DNA of 45,827 bases from Fusobacteriia bacterium 4572_74 (GCA_002084825.1 NBMF01000004.1:1-45827); one strand, 5' to 3'. Counted from the stretch's first letter, positions 24,048-34,005 are shown. Notes: generated by a model from the sequence alone, not told the origin. Translations and numbers: made by a program.

Positions 24048-25319
24048 ATGAAGAATTATATGAAGGGATTGATGGTTGGAGGAGCTATGCTTCTTACAGC
24101 TTGCGGTGGTGGAACAAATCAAAAAGAGGAAAAAACGGTAGTAGATATATTTCAATTTAAGGTGGAGATAGCAGAACAATTTGACAAACTATCTCAAAAA
24201 TATATGGAAACTCATCCTAATATAGAGATAAATGTAGAAACTGTAGGTGGAGGAGATGACTATGGTGCGGCACTTCGTGCTAAGATGGCATCGGGGAATG
24301 AACCTGTTATATTTAATGTAGGAGGGCCACAAGACGTCTATGATTGGCAGGATAAATTGGTGGATCTATCGGATATGGAATTAGCAGGAAAGGCATTTGA
24401 TGGAGCTTTAAGTGGAGCAACATTAAATGGGAAGGTATACGGATTGCCATTTACTCAAGAGGGATATGGATTTATATATAATAAGGAATTATTAAAGAAA
24501 GCCGGGATAGATGCAAAAACTATTATCAGCTATGAATCTTTAGAAACTGCTGTTAAAATGCTGGATTCTAAAAAAGAAGAGTTAGGGTTGGAAGCTGTAT
24601 TTGCAACTGCAGGAAAGGAAACTTGGGTAACAGGATTACATTATTCGAATGTAGGTTTAGCACAAGAGTTTGGAAGTGTATTTAAAGCTTATAATGCTAA
24701 AGCGGTGGAATTCACATATTCTGAGGGTATGAAACAACTATTTGATTTACAGGTAGACTATGGTAGAGAGCCGATAAATGCAACTGATTATTCTACACAG
24801 GTAGAAAGATTATTCTCTATGGGGAAAGTGGCTATGACTCAGCAAGGAAACTGGGCATTTGGATCGATTAAAGGAATAGATGAAAAATTAGCACAAAATA
24901 TAGGATTCCTGCCTATGCCAATAGTAGGGGCTAAAGAAAATGTGTTACCAGTAGGAATACCAATGTACTGGACTGTAAATAAAGACTCAAGTGAAGCTCA
25001 AATAAAAGCAGCTAAAGAGTTTTTAAACTGGGTATATACTTCTGAAACTGGAAAAGATTATGTGATCAATGAATTTAACTTTATACCACCGTATGAAGGA
25101 TTTGACGGGGAAAACTTACAGCCAAAAGATCCATTGGCTAAAGATATTATGGCATTCTCAAAAGCTGGGAACACTATCCCTTGGGTATTTATGGGATATC
25201 CTACAGGATGGGGAATGGAAACATTGGGAGTGGAATTACAAAAATATATAGATGGACAGATTACTTGGGATGAAGTTTTAGAAAAAGCCAAATCTTCATG
25301 GGTTGAGAGTAGAAAATAA
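24048..25319 (+). CDS. ABC transporter sugar-binding lipoprotein (MsmE/CUT1 type)
   Basis: Lipobox LLTACGGG; CUT1 SBP pattern (NGKVYGLPFTQEGYGFIYNKELLKKAGID). Confidence 0.92.
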   Translation: MKNYMKGLMVGGAMLLTACGGGTNQKEEKTVVDIFQFKVEIAEQFDKLSQKYMETHPNIEINVETVGGGDDYGAALRAKMASGNEPVIFNVGGPQDVYDWQDKLVDLSDMELAGKAFDGALSGATLNGKVYGLPFTQEGYGFIYNKELLKKAGIDAKTIISYESLETAVKMLDSKKEELGLEAVFATAGKETWVTGLHYSNVGLAQEFGSVFKAYNAKAVEFTYSEGMKQLFDLQVDYGREPINATDYSTQVERLFSMGKVAMTQQGNWAFGSIKGIDEKLAQNIGFLPMPIVGAKENVLPVGIPMYWTVNKDSSEAQIKAAKEFLNWVYTSETGKDYVINEFNFIPPYEGFDGENLQPKDPLAKDIMAFSKAGNTIPWVFMGYPTGWGMETLGVELQKYIDGQITWDEVLEKAKSSWVESRK

Positions 25320-25346
25320 AAGTATGAGATAAAAAATTAATAAATA

Positions 25347-25375
25347 AGAAAAAGGGGGAAACCTCTTTTTTTCTA
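25347..25375 (+). terminator. intercistronic hairpin downstream of SBP gene (attenuator-like)
   Basis: aagaaaaagggggaaacctctttttttct imperfect hairpin. Confidence 0.4.
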
Positions 25376-25392
25376 AAAAAGGAATGATAGAT

Positions 25393-26259
25393 ATGAATTA
25401 TAATAAAAAAACATTCTGCTTATTTGTAGGACCAATAATGCTAGCATTTTTAATGGTGGTAGTGATACCGTTAGTTATAGGAGTTTACTATTCATTTACA
25501 GAATGGAATGGAAGGATGGATCAAGTACCTGATTTTATAGGATTTACTAACTATATTGCAATTATTAAAGATGAGGGATTCAGAAATGCTTTTATCTTTA
25601 CAGCAAAATTTACAGTGGTATCTGTAATTGCTATCAATGCAATAGGATTTAGTTTGGCACTCTTGGTAACGAAAAAATTAAAGATATCTAACTTTATGAG
25701 AACGATATTTTTTATGCCTAACCTAATAGGGGGGTTAATATTAGGTTTTATATGGCAATTTATATTTATGGGGGTATTTCAAACTATTGGTGAAATTACT
25801 GGTTGGACATTCTTTCAGGGATGGCTTGCAGATGCTAATACCGGATTTTGGGGATTGGTAATAATCATGATTTGGCAGATGTCAGGATATTTGATGATAA
25901 TTTATATTGCAGCTCTGCAAAATATACCTAAAAGTCTGCTGGAAGCAGCTGATATAGACGGTGCCAACGGATGGGCAAAAACAAGACATATAATATTCCC
26001 AATGGTAGCACCAGCATTTACTATCAGTATGTTTTTGACACTAGCAAATTCATTTAAATTATTTGATCAAAATTTGTCCCTTACAAATGGAGGACCTGGA
26101 GGAGCCACAGAGATGCTGGCTTTAAATATCTATAAAACAGCATATACCTTTACTAACTATGGTGCTGCTCAGGCAAAAGCTGTTGTATTCTTTTTGTTAG
26201 TGGCTTCTATTACTATGGTGCAGGTATATGTAAATAAGAAAAAAGAGGTGGAGATGTAA
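25393..26259 (+). CDS. CUT1 sugar ABC transporter permease (MsmF/MalF type)
   Basis: Six-TM protein with EAA motif LLEAADIDGANGWAKTRHIIFPMVAP. A few-codon start ambiguity (25384 or 25393). Confidence 0.92.
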   Translation: MNYNKKTFCLFVGPIMLAFLMVVVIPLVIGVYYSFTEWNGRMDQVPDFIGFTNYIAIIKDEGFRNAFIFTAKFTVVSVIAINAIGFSLALLVTKKLKISNFMRTIFFMPNLIGGLILGFIWQFIFMGVFQTIGEITGWTFFQGWLADANTGFWGLVIIMIWQMSGYLMIIYIAALQNIPKSLLEAADIDGANGWAKTRHIIFPMVAPAFTISMFLTLANSFKLFDQNLSLTNGGPGGATEMLALNIYKTAYTFTNYGAAQAKAVVFFLLVASITMVQVYVNKKKEVEM

Positions 26260-27119
26260 TGAAAAGTAAACAAAATTCTAGAATTTTGCTATATATCATA
26301 GGAATTCTTACATCTATCTTATTTGTATCACCATTTTATATTTTAATAGTCAATGCCTTTAAAACTAAGAGAGAGCTATTTGGGAGTACACTGACATTAC
26401 CCAAGGAATGGATGTTAGATAACTTTAGAATAGCTATGAATAAACTATCATTTTTATGGATTGGGAAAAATTTCAGTCTGGAGGGATTCTTTGGATCGGC
26501 ATTATTTAACTCGATGTTTGTAACTATTACCAGTACAATTTTAATTGTTATATTTTCTTCAATGGCTGCTTGGATTCTAGTTAGGACAAAATCAAAGATG
26601 AGTAATATTATATTTTATTTGTTTATCGCAGCTATGTTGGTGCCCTTTCAGGCTGTCATGCTGCCTTTGGTAGCTTTTATGGGGAGGCTGGGATTACAAA
26701 ATAGGTTGGGAATAGTATTTATGTATCTGGGATTTGGATCGAGTCTTTCTATATTTCTCTATCATGGCTTTATAAAAAATATTCCAATATCACTGGAGGA
26801 AGCCGCAAGGATCGATGGTTGCGGGCCTTGGAAAGTGTTTTGGAAGATAATATTCCCTACGTTAAAGCCAATTCATGTGACGGTATCGATCCTAAATATA
26901 ATTTGGATTTGGAATGACTTTTTATTACCTCAGCTTATGATAAATAAGAAAGGAACACAAACTATTCCGTTGAAAATGTATCTTTTCTTTGGAGGATATT
27001 CGAAACAATGGCATCTTGCCATGGCAGGATTATTATTAGCTGTAATACCTGTAATAATATTTTATTTCTTTGCGCAAAAATATATTATAGAGGGAGTGAC
27101 AGCAGGATCTGAAAAATAA
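26259..27119 (+). CDS. CUT1 sugar ABC transporter permease (MsmG/MalG type)
   Basis: EAA motif SLEEAARIDGCGPWKVFWKIIFPTLKP. Overlaps the preceding stop. Confidence 0.92.
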   Translation: MKSKQNSRILLYIIGILTSILFVSPFYILIVNAFKTKRELFGSTLTLPKEWMLDNFRIAMNKLSFLWIGKNFSLEGFFGSALFNSMFVTITSTILIVIFSSMAAWILVRTKSKMSNIIFYLFIAAMLVPFQAVMLPLVAFMGRLGLQNRLGIVFMYLGFGSSLSIFLYHGFIKNIPISLEEAARIDGCGPWKVFWKIIFPTLKPIHVTVSILNIIWIWNDFLLPQLMINKKGTQTIPLKMYLFFGGYSKQWHLAMAGLLLAVIPVIIFYFFAQKYIIEGVTAGSEK

Positions 27120-27150
27120 AAAAGAGTGGAGGAATATTTAAGTATTCAAA

Positions 27151-27185
27151 AGGTGATTCCTGTATTTTACAGGAGTCATCTTTAA
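27151..27185 (+). terminator. strong hairpin after permease operon
   Basis: AAAGGTGATTCCTGTA-TTT-TACAGGAGTCATCTTT; 16 paired positions including two G:U. Confidence 0.65.
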
Positions 27186-27625
27186 TTACTGATAGATATA
27201 TTCTCAGCCCACTTCCATAAGCTAAGTAACTAATATCTGTTGACATTGCTTTCATAGGGATTTCTTGTTTAAATTCTCAATTTTTAAAAATTTAATTTTA
27301 GCTTTTATTTTTTCTATTTTTTCATCTTTGTGCAGACTACTCAACTCTTTTAATGCCAATGATTTTAATATCAAGATCATTTTCTTCAAAGATTACTCTG
27401 AGTAATTTCTCTTTAGAATATTCTTCAATAAATTTTTCTTTAAATTCAATAGCATAGACAATAGATTTGGATGAGATTTTTAAAATATTTTAATTTTTAG
27501 ATAGTATTTTAATTTTCTTTTAAGTGAATAATTTTTTAGACATTTGGAACTCCTTAACCTTTATTTTTAAATATACAAAAAACCTGTAAATTTTGACACT
27601 TTTTTTCTAGTGTTTAGTCTACAGG
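27186..27625 (-). mobile_element. decayed, internally deleted IS3-family (IS150-like) element
   Basis: Minus-strand conceptual translation: MSKKLFT*KKIKILSKN*NILKISSKSIVYAIEFKEKFIEEYSKEKLLRVIFEENDLDIKIIGIKRVE* (orfA-like HTH), then ...FKQEIPMKAMSTDISYLAYGSGLRIYLSVIKD (orfB integrase-core-like). TGTAGACTAAACAC-like end at about 27610-27623. Confidence 0.7.
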
Positions 27626-27664
27626 TTACAGCATAATATGAGTCACCTTTTTTTTTATTGTTTT

Positions 27665-28789
27665 TTATACTAAAGATATATTTTCATCTGTTTCATAGTC
27701 AAAGATATGACATTTCTCCATATCAAACCAGAAGTTATAATTTTTTCTATTTCCCGTTTCTTTAACATTTTCAGAAGTTAATCTAGCAGAATATTGAATT
27801 CCATCTATTGTGAAGTAAATAAACTCCTCATTCCCCATTTGCTCTACGATAGAGATTTTTCCAGTTATGTACTCTTCCTTTTCTGGATGAGTTTCATGAG
27901 ATCTTATATGCTCTGGTCTGATTCCAAACCACACTTTTCTCCCCACATAATCCTTTACTTTTTCTGCCTTTTCCTCTGGCAGGTGTAAGATAGTTTTTCC
28001 TACTTTCACAGCAACCTTCCCTCCATCCATCAATAATTCAGATGGAATGATATTCATAGATGGTGAACCGATAAACCCTGCAACAAATTTATTTTGTGGT
28101 CTGCTGTATAGGTTGATAGGAGTGTCTACTTGCTTGATAACACCATATTCTAATACACAGATTCTGTCTCCCATAGTCATAGCTTCTACTTGGTCATGAG
28201 TAACATAGATCATGGTAGCAGGCTGACCAGCATCTTTTAATTCTTGATGTAATTGAGTGATTCTAACTCTCATAGAGACTCTTAATTTTGCATCTAAGTT
28301 TGATAGTGGTTCGTCAAATAGGAAAACTTCAGGTTTTCTAACAATAGCTCTTCCTACTGCTACCCTCTGTCTCTGCCCACCAGACATCTCCTTGGGCTTT
28401 CTGTCCAATAGATCAGTTATCTCTAATTTTGTAGCTGCATCCCTTACCCTTTCATCTATCTCAGACTTGGGTAATTTTTGTATTTTTAGACCAAATGCCA
28501 TATTTTCATAACAAGTCATATGGGGATAGAGTGCATAGTTTTGAAATACCATGGCAATACCTCTATCCTTAGGAGATAGTTCATTTACAACTTGATCTCC
28601 TATGATTATCTCTCCACCAGTAATATCTTCTAATCCAGCAATCATTCTAAGAGTTGTAGATTTTGCACAACCAGATGGACCGACAAATACCATGAATTCT
28701 CCATCTTTGATATCTAAATCTATCCCATGAACTGCCTTAAATCCATTTGGATATGTTTTTTCTACCTTTTTTAATTTTACTACTGCCAT
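27665..28789 (-). CDS. msmK: CUT1 sugar ABC transporter ATPase (MsmK/UgpC/MalK type)
   Basis: Walker A GPSGCAKST, LSGGQ-like MSGGQRQRVAVGRA, Walker B VFLFDEPLSNLDAKLR, C-terminal TOBE/OB regulatory domain. Confidence 0.94.
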   Translation of the reverse strand: MAVVKLKKVEKTYPNGFKAVHGIDLDIKDGEFMVFVGPSGCAKSTTLRMIAGLEDITGGEIIIGDQVVNELSPKDRGIAMVFQNYALYPHMTCYENMAFGLKIQKLPKSEIDERVRDAATKLEITDLLDRKPKEMSGGQRQRVAVGRAIVRKPEVFLFDEPLSNLDAKLRVSMRVRITQLHQELKDAGQPATMIYVTHDQVEAMTMGDRICVLEYGVIKQVDTPINLYSRPQNKFVAGFIGSPSMNIIPSELLMDGGKVAVKVGKTILHLPEEKAEKVKDYVGRKVWFGIRPEHIRSHETHPEKEEYITGKISIVEQMGNEEFIYFTIDGIQYSARLTSENVKETGNRKNYNFWFDMEKCHIFDYETDENISLV

Positions 28790-28791
28790 TT

Positions 28792-29781
28792 TTATCCCCC
28801 TGTATATATTTCCCTCAATACTATATTTAAATCTATCGATTGATTTCTTAAAAAGTTTTTACCCTCTAACTCCTCAAAGATCATCTGTACTGCCACTATT
28901 CCTTTAGTAGAAAAATTTAGATCTACAGAACTCAGAGTAGGAGTTGTATACTCACATGAATCCGTGTTATCAAATCCTATAATTTTTATATTTTCAGGTA
29001 TTTTTTTACCATTTTTTAAAAGGGATGATATTATCCCAAATGCCATTATGTCGGAAGCTATACATAGACCATCTATATCGGTTTTAGAGATCATTTCTCC
29101 CAATATTAAGCCCCCTTGGTAGGAGGGTTGTTCCAGATACAGTCTTTCTTCCCCCAAAGATGATTCTATAAGAGCACTTTGATATCCAAGATATCTCCTG
29201 CTGTGAACCTCTATATCATCGCTTCCAACAAAGGCTATATTTTTACAATTATTTTTAGCCAGAATTTCAGTGGCATTAAACCCTCCAATGGTATCATCAC
29301 TGTTAATATAATTAACACCATAGAGATTATTCTTGTAGTTATCTATAAAAACTATAGGAATATTTATTTTTTTAAGATCTTTTTCCTTGGAAGCATCCAG
29401 ATCTCCAATGATAATGATTCCCTCTAAATCTCTTTTTAATGCCCATTCCAATATGTTGAGTTCTTTGATATTATTTCCAATTACCAGGTCATACGACTTT
29501 TTTGAAAGTTCAGAAGTTATTGAATTTATTATTTTTTGATAGTAGTTATTTTTTTGAAAAATTTCATTTTCAATAGGAAATAAGATTCCAATTAAGTTAG
29601 ATTTTTTACTAGCCAAGGTTCTTGCTGCGCAATTAGGCTTATACCCTACCTTTTCCATTAGACCAAATATCTTTTTTTGAGTTTTCAGGCTGCATTTTCC
29701 TTTTCCGTTTATGACGTTAGAAACGGTAGATACAGAGAAACCAGATTGTTTAGCAATATCTTTAATTGTTAATTTTTCCAT
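28792..29781 (-). CDS. LacI-family transcriptional regulator (regulator B)
   Basis: HTH LTIKDIAKQSGFSVSTVSNVINGKGKCSLKTQKKIF and LacI effector domain. ORF could start at 29790. Confidence 0.93.
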   Translation of the reverse strand: MEKLTIKDIAKQSGFSVSTVSNVINGKGKCSLKTQKKIFGLMEKVGYKPNCAARTLASKKSNLIGILFPIENEIFQKNNYYQKIINSITSELSKKSYDLVIGNNIKELNILEWALKRDLEGIIIIGDLDASKEKDLKKINIPIVFIDNYKNNLYGVNYINSDDTIGGFNATEILAKNNCKNIAFVGSDDIEVHSRRYLGYQSALIESSLGEERLYLEQPSYQGGLILGEMISKTDIDGLCIASDIMAFGIISSLLKNGKKIPENIKIIGFDNTDSCEYTTPTLSSVDLNFSTKGIVAVQMIFEELEGKNFLRNQSIDLNIVLREIYTGG

Positions 29782-29794
29782 CTTCACCACCCTT

Positions 29795-29810
29795 GGTAAA
29801 ACGTTTTACC
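29795..29810. promoter_or_regulatory. perfect 16-bp palindromic operator, likely autoregulatory for LacI regulator B
   Basis: GGTAAAACGTTTTACC is self-complementary with central CG, immediately upstream of the regulator start codon. Confidence 0.75.
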
Positions 29811-29907
29811 TAAGATTAGTATACTACACTTTTTGCAAAAATAAAACTCTTTTTAATAATGATAGTGTTAAATTGTTGTTATTTTGTTTTATTTTAATAC
29901 TAAACGG

Positions 29908-29970
29908 TTGACATTTTGGGAAAAATGAATTAAACTCTATATTAGAAGCGAAATGAAACGTTTCCAAAAA
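29908..29970 (+). promoter_or_regulatory. malE promoter with LacI-family-type operator
   Basis: TTGACA - 17 nt - TAAACT, then TGAAACGTTTCCAAAA at 29954-29969. Confidence 0.78.
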
Positions 29971-29988
29971 ATTTAAAAGGGGGCAGAA

Positions 29989-31089
29989 ATGAAAAAATTT
30001 TTATATGGAATGATGATTTTTATCTTATCATTTGGGATGATAGCATGTGGAGGAAAGGAAGAAAGCAAAGAAACACCTAAAGAAGTAAAAACTGATCAAA
30101 CGACAACAACTAATGAAATTGTACCGGAAGATGGTGCGGTATTAAAGGTATGAGAATCCAAGGGAACAGTTGGAGAATATATTAAATTTGCAGCAAAAAA
30201 ATATGAAGAAAAATATGGAGTACATGTTGTTTTAGAAGAAAACAATATATCTACTATTAAAAATAAAGTGATTCAAGATGGACCAGCAGGAACAGCAGCA
30301 GACGTTTTTGCTGCACCCCATGATCAAATTGGAGATTTAGTTCAATCAGGGCTTATCATGGAAAATTTATTGAGAGATAAATCTCAAAATAAATTTGGAA
30401 TTTTCTGGGACATTCCTAACTTTTATTATGCTCATATGTTCATGGCTATGGATGGGGGATATGTTTTCGGAAAAGATGGAAAAGATGCTAACGATATAGG
30501 TTTAGATAATGAAGGAGCTATTAAGGGAATAAATGAGATGTTGTTGTTAAAACCTATCTCAGTTGAAAATGCAGGAGATGTAAGTTATGATGCTATGACA
30601 GGTTTATTTGCAGAAGGGAAGGTCGCTGCTATTATAAATGGGCCATGGGGATTAGAAGGAGCAGAAAAATCAGGAATTAACTTTGATGTTGCGCCAATTC
30701 CTACATTTGATGGAAAACATCCAGCTTCTTTTTCTGGAATCAGAACTTTATTAGTAAACTCATATACTAAATATCCAAAGGCAGCTCAATTATTTGCTGA
30801 ATTTGCAACTTCTGATGAGATGTTAATTGAAAGATTTAAGATGACCAATCAATTACCGCCAGTTAAGGCATTGATAGATGCACCTGAGATTGTTAATCAC
30901 AAATACACAAAAGCTTTCTTAAAGCAAGCACAATATGCAGTACCTATGCCTGCGATTCCTGAGATGGGATTAATTTGGGAACCAGCAGGAGCAGCAGTTA
31001 CAGATATTTGGAATGAAAAGGTAACAACTGAAGAAGGGTTAAAAAATATGACTAAAATTATAAAAGAACAGATGGAAACTAGAAACTAG
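29989..31089 (+). pseudogene. malE: maltose/maltodextrin-binding lipoprotein with in-frame UGA and apparent internal deletion
   Basis: MKKFLYGMMIFILSFGMIACGGKEE...GAVLKV*ESKGTVGEYIKFAAKKYEEKYGVHVV...ADVFAAPHDQIGDLVQSGLIM|ENLLRDKSQNKFGIFWDIPNFYYAHMFMAMDGGYVF.... Frame is open otherwise; stop TGA at 30154-30156. Confidence 0.85.
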
Positions 31090-31101
31090 TTATAAATTTA
31101 A

Positions 31102-31127
31102 TGAGCACTTGTTTTAACATGTGCTCA
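31102..31127 (+). terminator. intercistronic hairpin between malE and malF
   Basis: TGAGCACttGttttaaCatGTGCTCA hairpin without a strong U-tract. Confidence 0.5.
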
Positions 31128-31153
31128 AATAATATGTAGAAAAGAGGTAGGAG

Positions 31154-32443
31154 ATGAATAGGGAAAAAAGATCAATATTGCTGTCTTGTCTTTTTATGGG
31201 ACTAGGGCAGTTGTATAATAAATATTTTCTTAAGGGGATAGTTTTATTTATAATTGAATTATTATATCTTATAAAGATGCCAAGGATGATAAAAGGGATT
31301 TGGGGAATTATAACCCTAGGGGAAACTTCTCAGACAACGAAAGGATTCCAAGTTATACAGGGAGATCATTCAATTTTTTTGCTGATTGAGGGTGTTGTAA
31401 CTATTATAATGTTGTTTATTCTGTTGGGGTTATATATATGGAATATTAAAGATGCTAAAAGACTAGGGCATGAGATGGATAATGGTAAATCTTATATGAC
31501 AACAAAAGAATATTTAACAAAGGTATACGATCGCAGCTTTGTATCTATAATGTTAACACCTGCTACATTGGGTGTTTTGTTTTTCATTTTGTTACCAATA
31601 TTAGTGACTGTCCTAGTAGCTTTTACAAATTATTCGGCACCAGATCATATCCCGCCTAGAAATTTAGTGGATTGGGTAGGGTTTAAGAACTTTATAGATA
31701 TTTTTGAATTAAAAATTTGGAGTAAAACATTTATAAAAGTAGGAAGTTGGACAATTGTATGGGCTATTCTTTCAACGTTGTTAAATTATTCGTGTGGACT
31801 TATCATGGCACTTATGATGAACAGAAAAAATATTAAATTCAAAGGTTTCTGGAGAACTATATTTATCCTGCCTTATGCTGTTCCGGCATTTATTTCTCTT
31901 TTGGTATTTAGATTACTATTTAGTGGAATTGGACCTGTTAATAATTTAATTGCCAGCTTCGGATTTGACAAGATACCTTTTTTAACAGATCCATTATTAG
32001 CAAAAGTTAGTCTGATACTGATCAATACGTGGCTTGGAGCACCATATTTTATGGTATTATTATCGGGATCTCTGACAAATATTTCAAGTTCAATCTATGA
32101 AGCAGCGGAGATTGATGGTGCATCTAAATGGGTTCGATTTTGGAAGATAACGTTACCGTTATTATTGTTTCAGACAGCACCTGTATTAATATTAACTTTT
32201 GCATATAACTTTAACAATTTTGGAGCAATATACCTGTTAACAAATGGAAAGCCTACCAATTCGGCTTTGAGATATGCAGGGGAAACAGATATTTTAATAA
32301 CCTGGATATTTAAATTAACCAGTGATCAAAGTCAATTTCAGATGGCGGCAGTGATATCAATAATTTTATTTATTTTTATAGCATCATTTTCCACGTATCA
32401 ATTTATGAAAAGTAAGTCATTCACAGAGGAGGATATGATGTAA
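31154..32443 (+). CDS. malF: maltodextrin ABC transporter permease MalF
   Basis: EAA motif IYEAAEIDGASKWVRFWKITLPLL; Bacillus MdxF-like N-terminal TM extension. Confidence 0.92.
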   Translation: MNREKRSILLSCLFMGLGQLYNKYFLKGIVLFIIELLYLIKMPRMIKGIWGIITLGETSQTTKGFQVIQGDHSIFLLIEGVVTIIMLFILLGLYIWNIKDAKRLGHEMDNGKSYMTTKEYLTKVYDRSFVSIMLTPATLGVLFFILLPILVTVLVAFTNYSAPDHIPPRNLVDWVGFKNFIDIFELKIWSKTFIKVGSWTIVWAILSTLLNYSCGLIMALMMNRKNIKFKGFWRTIFILPYAVPAFISLLVFRLLFSGIGPVNNLIASFGFDKIPFLTDPLLAKVSLILINTWLGAPYFMVLLSGSLTNISSSIYEAAEIDGASKWVRFWKITLPLLLFQTAPVLILTFAYNFNNFGAIYLLTNGKPTNSALRYAGETDILITWIFKLTSDQSQFQMAAVISIILFIFIASFSTYQFMKSKSFTEEDMM

Positions 32444-33294
32444 TGAGTAAAACAAAAATTATAGATAATATTTTAGATGGATTAACATATCTCGGTTTAA
32501 TATTGATAACAGTCAGTGTATTTATGCCCCTAATATGGATTATATTGTCATCCATGCAGGTTGGAAACAGTCTCTACAGTTCGACCTTTTTACCAAAATC
32601 CTTGACACTGGATCATTATAAAGCTTTGTTTTCTCAAACAGATTTCCCAATTTGGTATATGAATACATTGAAAATAGCAACGTTGAATATGATTTTTGGA
32701 GTTATTATCACAACCCTTACAGCCTATACATTTTCTAGATATAAATTTAGAGGAAGAAAACAAGCTATGATAGGGATGCTGGTGTTACAGATGTTTCCAT
32801 CTTTCTTAGCTATGACAGCTATCTATATTTTAATCACTAAGATGGGTCTTATGGATACACATGCAGGACTTTTGATAGTATATGTTGCCGGACAAATTCC
32901 ATATAATTCATGGTTAGTAAAAGGATATTTTGATGGAATACCTAAGAGTTTGGATGAGGCAGCTAGAGTAGATGGAGCAGGGCATTTAACTATATTTTTA
33001 AAGATAATTATGCCTATTACCAAACCGATAGTTGTCTTTGTTGCGTTGACAAATTTTATTGGACCATGGTTTGACTTTATTTTTCCCAAACTATTACTTA
33101 GAAGTGCAGAGAAAAAAACTCTAGCTGTTGGGATTTTTGAATGGATCTCAAGTAGAGCAAATGACAACTTTACACAGTTTGCAGCAGCGTCTATCTTGAT
33201 TGCTGTACCTATTGCTGTTTTATTTATGTATCTGCAAAAACATATAGTGGCAGGATTATCTGCTGGAGCAACTAAGGAGTTTTTTATTGTTTAG
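32443..33294 (+). CDS. malG: maltodextrin ABC transporter permease MalG
   Basis: EAA motif LDEAARVDGAGHLTIFLKIIMPITKP; C-terminus QKHIVAGLSAGATK typical of MalG. Confidence 0.93.
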   Translation: MSKTKIIDNILDGLTYLGLILITVSVFMPLIWIILSSMQVGNSLYSSTFLPKSLTLDHYKALFSQTDFPIWYMNTLKIATLNMIFGVIITTLTAYTFSRYKFRGRKQAMIGMLVLQMFPSFLAMTAIYILITKMGLMDTHAGLLIVYVAGQIPYNSWLVKGYFDGIPKSLDEAARVDGAGHLTIFLKIIMPITKPIVVFVALTNFIGPWFDFIFPKLLLRSAEKKTLAVGIFEWISSRANDNFTQFAAASILIAVPIAVLFMYLQKHIVAGLSAGATKEFFIV

Positions 33295-33385
33295 GAAATT
33301 ATAAAATCGGATCTTGCAACAATTGTATTTAAAGTTTCTAAAGATATAAATTTTCTCTAATTGAATGTAAAATCACGTTACTGTT

Positions 33386-33811
33386 TTACTTAACCTTTAT
33401 TACTTTTATCTGGAAATTAAGGGTCATTCCTGCATAGGGGTGATTTCCGTCTACGATCACTTTATCTTCCTCTGAGATAACTTCTTTTATAGTGAAAACT
33501 CCTACACCATCATCTGTATCAGCTTCAAATTCCAATCCTTCATATAGTCCCATCCCATCAAAATCCTCTATAGGCATCTCAATAGTTAGATTTTCATCAT
33601 ATTCTCCATATCCCTTATTAGGAGTTATTTTAACATTGAATTTATCTCCTGCTTTTCTCCCTAAAAGAGCTTCTTCTAGCCCTGCAACTACAGCTTCATC
33701 ACCATAGGTGAAATTTAACTCATCACCCTTGGTAGTTTTATCCAATAAATTTCCCTTATCATCTCTCAATATAAAATCTAAAGTTACTTTTTTTCCGTTT
33801 TCTATCTTCAT
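33386..33811 (-). CDS. FKBP-type peptidyl-prolyl isomerase (SlyD-like)
   Basis: MKIENGKKVTLDFILRDDKGNLLDKTTKGDELNFTYGDEAVVAGLEEALLGRKAGDKF; start at 33811 fits the family N-terminus. Confidence 0.9.
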   Translation of the reverse strand: MKIENGKKVTLDFILRDDKGNLLDKTTKGDELNFTYGDEAVVAGLEEALLGRKAGDKFNVKITPNKGYGEYDENLTIEMPIEDFDGMGLYEGLEFEADTDDGVGVFTIKEVISEEDKVIVDGNHPYAGMTLNFQIKVIKVK

Positions 33812-33886
33812 TTTTAATACTCTCCTTTTAATTATAATTCTAATTTTTTCCCCATCACAATTTTCACCCATAAAATCTCCATACTA

Positions 33887-33932
33887 AGATTTTTAATCTG
33901 TATAATCTGCGACTTAGTCTTTTACTTTTTAC
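33887..33932. repeat. interspersed intergenic repeat-like sequence, copy 2
   Basis: Reverse complement contains gactaagtcgcagattatacagattaaaaatc. Confidence 0.4.
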
Positions 33933-34005
33933 TTTTTCATTATACATTGTCAATTGTACATTATATATTTTAAATTCCAATCGGTAATCACTACTATCAA
34001 AGTTA

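Noticed and set aside
30154-30156. Selenocysteine at the malE UGA
   Set aside because: The conserved residue is Trp rather than Cys/Sec, and no SECIS-like hairpin was evident just downstream.
30268-31089. ORF 30268-31089 as a complete binding protein
   Set aside because: Same-frame sequence upstream of the UGA encodes the lipoprotein signal and N-lobe start, so this is a fragment of malE.
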